37,536 nucleotides of DNA from Planctomycetota bacterium (GTDB taxonomy: Bacteria; Planctomycetota; Planctomycetia; Pirellulales; Thermoguttaceae), in assembly GCA_025353625.1 (NCBI GenBank), contig JANXOJ010000446.1, positions 1 through 37,536 on the forward strand, in the 5' to 3' direction. Position numbers and translations under genes: made by a program. The notes beneath the pieces were generated by a model that saw nothing but the letters and a program-made list of their open reading frames with translations, had not been told where the DNA came from and made no database searches. Below, in pieces: positions 27,330-34,415 of the stretch (position 1 is the stretch's first letter; each line of letters begins with the position of its first letter).

Positions 27330-28355
27330 ATGAGTTCGTTCGTTTCTACCGCCGTTTCCGGCCTGCGCAATGCTTTCGTTTCTACGGTCGACGAGTGTCG
27401 CCGGCCGTCTCCGTCCTTGCCGCTACCGCCGGCACAATCGGCCGATGGTCGGCCCGCGCTTTTGAAACCGTCGCAGGAGCCTCCACGTTCTCCGGTGGGC
27501 GCTCCGATTGCAAACCTGAAGCCCGCGGGTTCCGACCATCGACCGATTGTTCCGGACGCCATTCCCTATCGCAAAGGCGCCGGCGTCCACGTGCCGCCCG
27601 GAACGAGCATGGGGCCGATCGTCGCCGGCGAATTCGTAGCTCGCCCCGTGCCCGACAAGCCGGCCACGGCGACCGAAATCGCCGTCAAGGCCCACGTGCG
27701 AAACGTGCCGGCCGAGGAGAAGTCGCTGCTGCCGGCCGAGGTGACGCTGGAAGTGCTCATCGCGGAGTTCCGCCGCGTGCAGCGTGCGACGACGCACCGG
27801 GTGCTGATCCTGGGGATGCTCTGCCAGGCGTGGATCCGCGAGCAGCTCGAAAAGCGAACGGCCCTCGATCGAGCCACGGCCATCAAGAAAATCCGCGAGC
27901 AGCTCGCCGAGGCCAAGCTGGAAAAGAATGAGGCCCGCGTCGACCTCTTCGTCCGATGCCATTGGGTGGCCGTGCTGCTGGGCGGCTGGCGGCCCGACAG
28001 CCAGGCGTCGCGTTACGACAGCGGCGACGTCGCCTTTTCCGTCTTGCGGCTCTTCCCGCTGTGCATCGAGCGCCGCGGCAAGACGGACACCTGGCAGATC
28101 ATCCCCAAATATGCCGAGGCGGCCAAAACCCTTTGGCAACGCGCGGTGAAAGAGCGTCTCTCGGCAGCGGCCGTAAACGCCGAACTCTCAAAGATCTTGC
28201 CGGCCCGGACGCTGCCCATCCGCAAGCAGCGGCCGGTGAAGCTCGGTACGTTCTTGAAGATGGCCCCGCGTCTGGCGATCGCCGACGTGCCGGCGCTGAT
28301 CGCCAGGCTGCAAGAGATTCACGCCAAGAGCCGGCTGCCCGACCGCGCCGCGTGA
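27330..28355 (+). CDS. Phage hypothetical protein; the only convincing plus-strand gene of the prophage
   Basis: ATG with upstream GAGGG; strongly GC3-biased frame: MSSFVSTAVSGLRNAFVSTVDECRRP...EVTLEVLIAEFRRVQRATTHRVLILGMLCQAWIREQLEKRTALDRATAIKKIREQLAE... Confidence 0.65.
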   Translation: MSSFVSTAVSGLRNAFVSTVDECRRPSPSLPLPPAQSADGRPALLKPSQEPPRSPVGAPIANLKPAGSDHRPIVPDAIPYRKGAGVHVPPGTSMGPIVAGEFVARPVPDKPATATEIAVKAHVRNVPAEEKSLLPAEVTLEVLIAEFRRVQRATTHRVLILGMLCQAWIREQLEKRTALDRATAIKKIREQLAEAKLEKNEARVDLFVRCHWVAVLLGGWRPDSQASRYDSGDVAFSVLRLFPLCIERRGKTDTWQIIPKYAEAAKTLWQRAVKERLSAAAVNAELSKILPARTLPIRKQRPVKLGTFLKMAPRLAIADVPALIARLQEIHAKSRLPDRAA

Positions 28356-28430
28356 CGGGCCCTTCGCGTGACGGAGCTGACGCGGTAGCCGGCGTGCCGG
28401 CCGTGACGTCGCAGCGGCCGACCATGTGAC

Positions 28431-28475
28431 GGATCGAGGTGTAACGGAGCCAGGTGTAACGGAGCCAGGTGTGAC
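28431..28475. repeat. 15-bp tandem repeat x3 (intergenic)
   Basis: ggatcgaggtgtaac / ggagccaggtgtaac / ggagccaggtgtgac. Confidence 0.9.
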
Positions 28476-28491
28476 TACGCTGCGGCCGAAT

Positions 28492-29388
28492 TTATCCCGC
28501 CCGGCGTGAACCGACGTGGCGAAGCTCGCCGTCGATCGACCGGACGGACGCAGGCGTCTGCGACCGGACGGCCGCAGGCGTCTGCGGCGTATACTCGGCT
28601 TTTTCAGCCGTGACCGACCACGCCATTTTTGCGGCGGTCCACTTGCGCCGTCGCTCCATGCGTTTGCGACAGGCCGGCCCCGCCTGCGTAGCGGGCGGCT
28701 TGATCGGACGGCCGCAGCCGCAGATGCAATCGCCGTGAAGGTCCGGGGGCGAGCGTCGCGACACGGCGATCGCCAGAGCGCGACCGATGCAAAGCGGAAC
28801 GCCGTTGCCGACGGCCCGGACTTTTGCCTCTCGGCTCCAGCCTGGCAGTGCGACGGGCGCGCCGAATCCCTGCCGGCGGCAGATTTCCGCGTAGGTGTGT
28901 GACGACGCAGCGGTTGCCGAAGTCAGAATCGCCGCGTGACGCGGCCGCGTGAATTCCCGAATCGGCCGGATGGTGTGTCCAGCCAGGCTAAGGAACTGGA
29001 TGTGCCGCCGCCTGAGTTGCGTCCCTCCGCATTCGCAATCGGCGATATCGAGCCGTTGATGGGAGTAGAGCGGGTGCATCACGTCTGGAACCTGCGGCAC
29101 GTTTTCAATCAGCACCCATTCCGGGCGTGCCTCATCGATGACGCGAAGCAGCTCGCCCAGCATCCGCAGGCCGTGACCCGCCGGCGGCACTCGCCGGGCC
29201 TTGGAGAAGTCTTGGCAGGGTGGCCCGGCGATGATCCCCGTGACTCCGCCGGCGGAAATCTTTATCTGGAAATCTTCGATCCTGGAGTTGTAGAGCGGAT
29301 CGGGTCCGCGGACCACGCAAAAACCTTGCTCCGTGAAGGCGTGTCCCAAGAGGTCGAGGCCGGGAAAGAGGGAGAGGACGAGTTCCAT
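28492..29388 (-). CDS. DNA (cytosine-5-) methyltransferase with C-terminal Cys-rich tail
   Basis: MELVLSLFPGLDLLGHAF; IIAGPPCQDFSKARR; WVLIENVPQ; QLRRRHIQFLSL; KVRAVGNGVPLCIGRALA; tail CICGCGRPIKPPATQAGPACRKRMERRRK. Confidence 0.88.
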   Translation of the reverse strand: MELVLSLFPGLDLLGHAFTEQGFCVVRGPDPLYNSRIEDFQIKISAGGVTGIIAGPPCQDFSKARRVPPAGHGLRMLGELLRVIDEARPEWVLIENVPQVPDVMHPLYSHQRLDIADCECGGTQLRRRHIQFLSLAGHTIRPIREFTRPRHAAILTSATAASSHTYAEICRRQGFGAPVALPGWSREAKVRAVGNGVPLCIGRALAIAVSRRSPPDLHGDCICGCGRPIKPPATQAGPACRKRMERRRKWTAAKMAWSVTAEKAEYTPQTPAAVRSQTPASVRSIDGELRHVGSRRAG

Positions 29389-29395
29389 AAAAGTC

Positions 29396-29569
29396 TTACG
29401 CGGCCCCCTCTGCGCTCTCCGCGTCCTCTGCGGTGCCTCCGAGTTGCCGGCACCGTTCGATGAGCTCATTGATCTCATGGAGCTCATTAAGATTTATTAT
29501 GCTATTGGTATCATTGAAATGATCCGTTAGCAATTGCCGTCTCCGTTTGAATAGCTCATGAAGATTCAT
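29396..29569 (-). CDS. Small ORF, partial duplicate of the 29566-29805 gene start
   Basis: Translated by hand: MNLHELFKRRRQLLTDHFNDTNSIINLNELHEINELIERCRQLGGTAEDAESAEGAA*; not in the supplied track; ends 7 nt before the methyltransferase ATG. Confidence 0.5.
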   Translation of the reverse strand: MNLHELFKRRRQLLTDHFNDTNSIINLNELHEINELIERCRQLGGTAEDAESAEGAA

Positions 29570-29805
29570 TTGGCACTCCGCTCCCCGCTGTCGACGAAGC
29601 GGCTGGGCGAAAAATCGCAGAACCGGTTGTAGCCGTCAAGATCGTGGATGAGGCTCTTGCAGCGGCCCCAGTGCTTGCACATACCGCACGTCTTGCCGTC
29701 CGGCAGCCGCATGCCATAGTCCGGGTCGCTGTCCGCGGCCCCCTCTCCGTCCACTGCGGTGCCTCCGAGTTGCCGGTACCGTTTGAATAGCTCATGAAAA
29801 TTCAT
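29566..29805 (-). CDS. Small Cys-motif phage protein
   Basis: MNFHELFKRYRQLGGTAVDGEGAADSDPDYGMRLPDGKTCGMCKHWGRCKSLIHDLDGYNRFCDFSPSRFVD. Confidence 0.6.
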   Translation of the reverse strand: MNFHELFKRYRQLGGTAVDGEGAADSDPDYGMRLPDGKTCGMCKHWGRCKSLIHDLDGYNRFCDFSPSRFVDSGERSAK

Positions 29806-31436
29806 TTGGCACTCCTCCCCATCGGCTGCCGGCGTTCGGCCGCAAGGCCGCCGCGAAGGGAATCGAGCAGGCTGGCCAGGTCGCGCCTGAATCCGATCAT
29901 TTGCTCGCCCTGGCCGAGGTGCTGCGAGATCATCATCTCCACGATGCGGCTCAGCCCGCGAAGCTGGAGCGCATAGGGGTTCGCCTTACCGTTCCAGAGG
30001 ATGGGACTGCTGCCGTCGGGCGTATCGGGAGATCGCAGGATTTTCATCCAGTCGTCGGGCGGGCAAAGGCTGGCCAGGTTCTGATCGCTGCCCATCAGGC
30101 GCGAGCGGCTTATCTCCGCGGCCAGCGGCTCGTCCTTCTCCCTTTCCGCCGGCATCTCGCCGACGATGTGCGTGAGCTTCGTCGCACCCGACGCTTGCGA
30201 TGTGCGTTTCTGTCGCTTGGCGGACTCGCGTTTTAGATCGTCGGGGCTGGTCGTCTCTTCGTGAACCGCCTTACGGATATCGGCGGCGGTGGGGCGGCGG
30301 ACGCCGTCGGGGTCCGGATCGACTTTCTTGGCCACCCGCCGCATGACCGCGGCCAGATCCTGCGTGTTGGCATCGGCAGGGAACGGCCGGTACTGGCTCT
30401 CTCGATCGAGTTCGATTGCCGGCAGCGTTCGTGAAATGGTCTGCAACTGCCAGCGGATCTTGATGGCTTTGATGAGGCCGTAGGCCACCGATCGATCGAG
30501 TCGCTTCGATTCCAGCCAGGCGTCGAACGTGCCGTGACGATCGCGGTACAGCCGCCGATCGAAGATCTGAGCCAGGCCCTCCGCCATTTCGACCCAGGCC
30601 CGCGCTCCGGTGTCGATCGCCTTCTCGTACTTCTGGAGTTCCATGAACTCTTTCGCGCTGAGCGTGTCGGCCGACACGGCCGTGCTTGGCACGTCGATGA
30701 CCGCGGGCGGGATGTCGTGGCCGCAGGGAGCGACCAGCTTCGTGCCGGGCTTCTTTTTCACCGCGGAGGACGCGGAGGGACGGGGCGCAACCTGGGTTGC
30801 CAGGGCGGTGGACGATTTTCGGCCTTTGCCTTTTGCCTTCGTCCGCTTGTCGAGAAACTGTTCGATTTCCGCGGCTTTCACGTCGCTCCGCTTGGACGAC
30901 TTTTCAGCCTCGATTTTATTCTTCGCCCGCGCGCCGAAATTCTTCAGAATCGCCTCTTCGATCGCGGCGGGATCGATCTCGTCCATGAGGTTCTTGTCCA
31001 TGAACGATTGGAAACCGGGGAATAGTTTCCGCCACGGCCCGTCGCCGAGTCCGGCGTCGTAGATCGTGCAGCCGAAAGCACCGATGCGGATTCCCAACAT
31101 GACGCCGGCAAGTTCCTTTCGCCACTGCCATCCCCCGCTTCGATCGTCGTAGTTGCGCAGCCACCCCGCGACCAGAAATTCCCGTTCCACGCGGGCAAAG
31201 CGTTGCCGCCACTCGAACCAACGGATCCACTTTGTGCCGTTGGCCAGGATCACGTACAGGTCGGAATCCCGCGCGGCGACGCCCCGTTTTGTGAGCCACG
31301 ATTCCGCCTCCTTGGCCCACGGTCCGCTCTTGCGGATCACGAACAGATCGGCCTCGCCCTTCGCGCCGAACTCGGTGCGCTTGGCGGCGGCCTTGGTTTT
31401 TGGTTTGCTTTTGGGTCTCGTTGTGGTCGCGGTCAC
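29802..31436 (-). CDS. ParB/DUF3102-like phage protein
   Basis: GTG start with GGAGG SD; VTATTTRPKSKPKTKAAAKRTEFGAKGEADLFVIRKSG...; MAEGLAQIFDRRLYRDRHGTFDAWLESKRLDRSVAYGLIKAIKIRWQL resembles DUF3102/ParB-associated segments. The ORF upstream of 31436 is spurious. Confidence 0.6.
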   Translation of the reverse strand: MTATTTRPKSKPKTKAAAKRTEFGAKGEADLFVIRKSGPWAKEAESWLTKRGVAARDSDLYVILANGTKWIRWFEWRQRFARVEREFLVAGWLRNYDDRSGGWQWRKELAGVMLGIRIGAFGCTIYDAGLGDGPWRKLFPGFQSFMDKNLMDEIDPAAIEEAILKNFGARAKNKIEAEKSSKRSDVKAAEIEQFLDKRTKAKGKGRKSSTALATQVAPRPSASSAVKKKPGTKLVAPCGHDIPPAVIDVPSTAVSADTLSAKEFMELQKYEKAIDTGARAWVEMAEGLAQIFDRRLYRDRHGTFDAWLESKRLDRSVAYGLIKAIKIRWQLQTISRTLPAIELDRESQYRPFPADANTQDLAAVMRRVAKKVDPDPDGVRRPTAADIRKAVHEETTSPDDLKRESAKRQKRTSQASGATKLTHIVGEMPAEREKDEPLAAEISRSRLMGSDQNLASLCPPDDWMKILRSPDTPDGSSPILWNGKANPYALQLRGLSRIVEMMISQHLGQGEQMIGFRRDLASLLDSLRGGLAAERRQPMGRSAK

Positions 31437-31482
31437 GATAAAAATTCCTCCTTGCGTTTGCACTTCACAGGTTCGCAGTTCA

Positions 31483-31510
31483 CACTTCGCACTTCGCACT
31501 TCGCACTTCA
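31483..31510. repeat. 7-bp tandem repeat CACTTCG x4
   Basis: cacttcgcacttcgcacttcgcacttca. Confidence 0.9.
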
Positions 31511-31514
31511 CAAA

Positions 31515-31549
31515 GGCACGATCCGCAGCAGGTTGCTGCGGATCGTGCC
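31515..31549. terminator. Perfect 16-bp inverted repeat hairpin between initiator-like gene and downstream gene
   Basis: GGCACGATCCGCAGCA GGT TGCTGCGGATCGTGCC. Confidence 0.75.
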
Positions 31550-31597
31550 GAGCGGCAGCGCACGGGCAACGAGCCCGAGGCCGCCTATCGGGTCTCG

Positions 31598-32920
31598 CTA
31601 GGTCGGCGGTGCCTCTTCGGACGCCGCCAGTCGCGCCGCTTTCAAAGACGCGATTGCCAATTCGACCATCGTCGGCTCGCCCGGTTTCCAACCCGTTTTC
31701 CACCCCGTTTGCTGGGACTCGGGACTGGGGCTCGGGGTTCGGGGCGGCAGTCGTTCCGGCGGCGGCGGCAGGAAGCGCACGATCGTTTGTTCGATGGGCC
31801 ACATCAGCGCGCCAAACCACGACTTGCGTCCCTGCGGCGGCTCGTCTTCGATGAAGTGACACTTCCAGACGTTCTCGCGCACGACGCCGGCCAGGTAGGG
31901 GACGAATTCGCGGATGTCGCCCTTCTTCCGCCGTCGAATGACCTGATCGATCGACATCGACAACCACTCCTCGTTGAAAACGTACAAGGCCAGTACCGAC
32001 CATGCGCGGATCGGTATCCACGCCTCGCGGGCGGGCGAACCGCGACTGGGCCAGATGCGGGCCGTCTCCCTTTCGGCCAGAGACTGGACCGCCGGCCAGT
32101 CGATCCCCCGACCTGACCTGATACTGACGTCGTCGTCAGTATCAGTATCAGTACAGGTCTGACGCACGCACGCGCACGTGCGCGGTATATATGAAACGCG
32201 CGGCGTGACTCCCTCTGCAGGGAGGGGTAGGGAGGGTGACTGGTCACCCTGTGAGGGTGACTGGTCACCGGGGGAGGGTGACTGGTCACCCTGTGAGGGT
32301 GACTGGTCACCGGGGAGGGTGACAGCCGTGTCACTGACTAACGGGGGGTGAGTCTGGCAAGGCGTACACTGCCTGTCACCCTCCCCAGAAAACTCCGCCG
32401 CCGGTACGGTACCCGGTGACGGTTCGCCTGCCGCAGACGCCGGTACGGTACCCGGCGGCTGCCAAGAAACGGCAAGAGGACCGTCGCAACAAGTCAATTC
32501 GCGACGGTCCTCTCGGTTTTCCCACGTGGTCGAAACCGCCGGTACGGTACCCGGCGATTGAACGCCCGCCAATTTGAGGACGGTACCCCAATTCAGCGAG
32601 GCCCACGGTGGCAGGCTAGTTCCATTATCATCGCGCCGCTCGAAAAATGCAAGCACGCCCAATTTTTTCCAATGGGCATTCGCCCGCTGGACGGTACGTT
32701 CGGAGACGTCGATCCAGACGCTCGCCGCGATCTTCTTGGCCTCGGCGACCACCGGCCGCTTGTCGGCGTAGTGATCCAGGTACCAGCGCAGCACGAGGGC
32801 GAACTTGCTTCGCGCCTGCGTCCGCCCGGCAGCCCGCTCGATGATGAGCAGCTTGCCGTTGTAGGCGTCCTCCGCGTCCTGGAATATTGGGCCGAGCGGC
32901 CGGTCGTTTGGTTCTTCCAT
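31598..32920 (-). CDS. Putative phage replication initiator (winged-helix N-terminus, lambda-O-like organisation)
   Basis: SKFALVLRWYLDHYADKRPVVAEAKKIAASVWIDVSERTVQRANAHWKKLGVLAFFERRDDNG (wHTH-like), low-complexity middle PGTVPA and GDQSPS(Q/P/L) repeats, conserved-looking C-terminal domain. Confidence 0.65.
   Translation of the reverse strand: MEEPNDRPLGPIFQDAEDAYNGKLLIIERAAGRTQARSKFALVLRWYLDHYADKRPVVAEAKKIAASVWIDVSERTVQRANAHWKKLGVLAFFERRDDNGTSLPPWASLNWGTVLKLAGVQSPGTVPAVSTTWENREDRRELTCCDGPLAVSWQPPGTVPASAAGEPSPGTVPAAEFSGEGDRQCTPCQTHPPLVSDTAVTLPGDQSPSQGDQSPSPGDQSPSQGDQSPSLPLPAEGVTPRVSYIPRTCACVRQTCTDTDTDDDVSIRSGRGIDWPAVQSLAERETARIWPSRGSPAREAWIPIRAWSVLALYVFNEEWLSMSIDQVIRRRKKGDIREFVPYLAGVVRENVWKCHFIEDEPPQGRKSWFGALMWPIEQTIVRFLPPPPERLPPRTPSPSPESQQTGWKTGWKPGEPTMVELAIASLKAARLAASEEAPPT
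32232..32315. repeat. Iteron array: four 21-bp units with internal palindrome GGTGAC-TG-GTCACC
   Basis: gagggtgactggtcaccctgt / gagggtgactggtcaccgggg / gagggtgactggtcaccctgt / gagggtgactggtcaccgggg. Confidence 0.93.
32401..32588. repeat. Second iteron family CCGGTACGGTACCCGG x3 plus a partial copy
   Basis: 32401-32416, 32440-32455, 32539-32554; partial gacggtacccca at about 32578-32588. Confidence 0.9.
32475..32513. other. 13-bp perfect-stem hairpin inside the initiator-like gene
   Basis: AGAGGACCGTCGC (32475-32487) / GCGACGGTCCTCT (32501-32513), 13-nt loop. Confidence 0.85.
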
Positions 32921-32959
32921 GATTCGCTCCGTCGTGTCCTTTCGCTGCGTTGAATCGCG

Positions 32960-33148
32960 CTAAATTCCTGGCAAGGTGACCTTCATCGCCCGCAACAAGT
33001 CGGTCTGAAACTCCCGCTCGACTTCGATCGGCTCGTCGGGCTGTGCTGCCGTGACGATCCACAACCGCCGTTCGTCGCCGCGGGTGTTAGTGATGAGCAC
33101 GATTTGTGCAAGCTGCGGATTGACCCAGGTGTCCGCTTCCACCTTCAT
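32960..33148 (-). CDS. Small phage hypothetical protein
   Basis: MKVEADTWVNPQLAQIVLITNTRGDERRLWIVTAAQPDEPIEVEREFQTDLLRAMKVTLPGI. Confidence 0.5.
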   Translation of the reverse strand: MKVEADTWVNPQLAQIVLITNTRGDERRLWIVTAAQPDEPIEVEREFQTDLLRAMKVTLPGI

Positions 33149-33177
33149 GAGTTGACCCAAGTTGACTATCCTTCCCT

Positions 33178-33549
33178 TCAAAAAAGATTCCGTTGTCCCG
33201 GCAGAGGTGCCGGGCGTGGTCCATTGAAAAACAACTGTTGCCCCGCGCACCACGCTTCCCAGTCCAATCGCTGGCGAGCCTGGTGGTCGTGCGGCTGAAG
33301 TCCGTAAAATCTGTACTCGGCCATTATCAAGGGACGGCCGCCGCCATGCTTGCCGCGGGTGCAGACGATGCCGTGTCCCGGCTCGCCCACGCGGCGGTAG
33401 ACGACGATCCGCTCCCGCGCGGTCGGCGCGTCGTCGGGCAGATCGAGGGCGTCGATCTCCTGGCGGTCGATTACCACGCGCAAAAACAACGGCGCATGGC
33501 GGAGATCGAGATACGTCCCGTGGGCCGGCCCGCCGATAAATTTTGTCAC
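33178..33549 (-). CDS. Phage hypothetical protein
   Basis: MTKFIGGPAHGTYLDLRHAPLFLRVVIDRQEIDALDLPDDAP... Confidence 0.6.
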   Translation of the reverse strand: MTKFIGGPAHGTYLDLRHAPLFLRVVIDRQEIDALDLPDDAPTARERIVVYRRVGEPGHGIVCTRGKHGGGRPLIMAEYRFYGLQPHDHQARQRLDWEAWCAGQQLFFNGPRPAPLPGQRNLF

Positions 33550-33818
33550 GATGGCATCCCTTTCTTCGCCCGGGGCTTGTGGGCAAGAATGTCGCGAAGG
33601 CGTTGCCCGATCATGTATTCCCGCGTCAGCCGTTCGATGCAGCCCGACGTGGGCCGGATGCCGCGTGCTCTGCCGTCGTTAAGGATCTGCTCACAACGGG
33701 TCTGGTTGCACAGGAGGCCGCCGGTAATCAGGCCGTGGGCTCGCGCCGATTCGAGGTGCGATCCCCACTCGGCGATGTCCACGGCATCTTGCCATTGCTT
33801 GGGCGTTTTTGGGGTCAT
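33546..33818 (-). CDS. Phage hypothetical protein
   Basis: MTPKTPKQWQDAVDIAEWGSHLESARAHGLITGGLLCNQTRCEQIL...; 4-bp overlap with next gene. Confidence 0.55.
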   Translation of the reverse strand: MTPKTPKQWQDAVDIAEWGSHLESARAHGLITGGLLCNQTRCEQILNDGRARGIRPTSGCIERLTREYMIGQRLRDILAHKPRAKKGMPS

Positions 33819-34180
33819 CGCAGATCCTCCAGGAGCAATGCTTGCGTTTTGAGGCCCAGGGCCTTCCTGAAATTCTCCGGCGTGGCTGCGAGCGCCGAAG
33901 GAACATCGAACGCGTCGCGTTTCGGCACGTCGCGGTCCGGCTTGGTCTCGTCGAGATGGACGCATTCCGCCGGGACGCGGTGGAATGCGATCTCGCTCGA
34001 ATGATCGTCCGCCCGCCAATAGGTGGAGCCATCGTTCGACGCATACTCCCTGTCGACGATTTGGCACTCGGAGAGGGCATTGAGCAGCTTCCTCAACGCG
34101 ACTTCGCTCGGCACGGCCACGCGGACGTAGCCGATGTCGAGGATGATGACCTTCGTCGATCCGTTCGTTTTTTTATTCAT
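33815..34180 (-). CDS. Phage hypothetical protein
   Basis: MNKKTNGSTKVIILDIGYVRVAVPSEVALRKLLNALSECQIVDREYASNDGSTYWRADD... Confidence 0.6.
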   Translation of the reverse strand: MNKKTNGSTKVIILDIGYVRVAVPSEVALRKLLNALSECQIVDREYASNDGSTYWRADDHSSEIAFHRVPAECVHLDETKPDRDVPKRDAFDVPSALAATPENFRKALGLKTQALLLEDLR

Positions 34181-34192
34181 CCTTCCTCCGTT

Positions 34193-34396
34193 TTATGGAA
34201 TCAGCCTCCAAAAGATCAAAATGAACATGACGACGGCCACGGCGATCGGCAGGATCCAACGCCAGTGGTCCTTCACACCGCTGGCTCCGCCGACCGCCTT
34301 GCGCCCCCGCTTGGTTTGCGCGCGTTTCGTTTGCGCGCGTTTCGTTTCCGCGCGTTTCGTTTCCGCTCGTTTGGTTTCCGCTCGCTGCCGTGCCAT
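34193..34396 (-). CDS. Small basic-repeat plus TM protein
   Basis: MARQRAETKRAETKRAETKRAQTKRAQTKRGRK...DHWRWILPIAVAVVMFILIFWRLIP; encoded by a 15-bp tandem repeat (34314-34388). Confidence 0.6.
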   Translation of the reverse strand: MARQRAETKRAETKRAETKRAQTKRAQTKRGRKAVGGASGVKDHWRWILPIAVAVVMFILIFWRLIP

Positions 34397-34415
34397 CGTC
34401 CCTCCTATTCCGCTC

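Noticed and set aside
27423-28139. 238-aa minus ORF opposite the plus-strand gene
   Set aside because: Plus frame has the stronger codon-position-3 GC bias, a Shine-Dalgarno and a plausible helical domain; minus ORF treated as a shadow.
29802-32021. Full 739-aa ORF as one protein
   Set aside because: Upstream third overlaps the initiator-like gene and intergenic repeats antiphase; a GTG start with GGAGG at 31436 is far more plausible.
32229-32590. CRISPR array interpretation of the tandem repeats
   Set aside because: Units are contiguous or irregularly spaced without unique spacers, lie within an ORF, and no cas genes are present.
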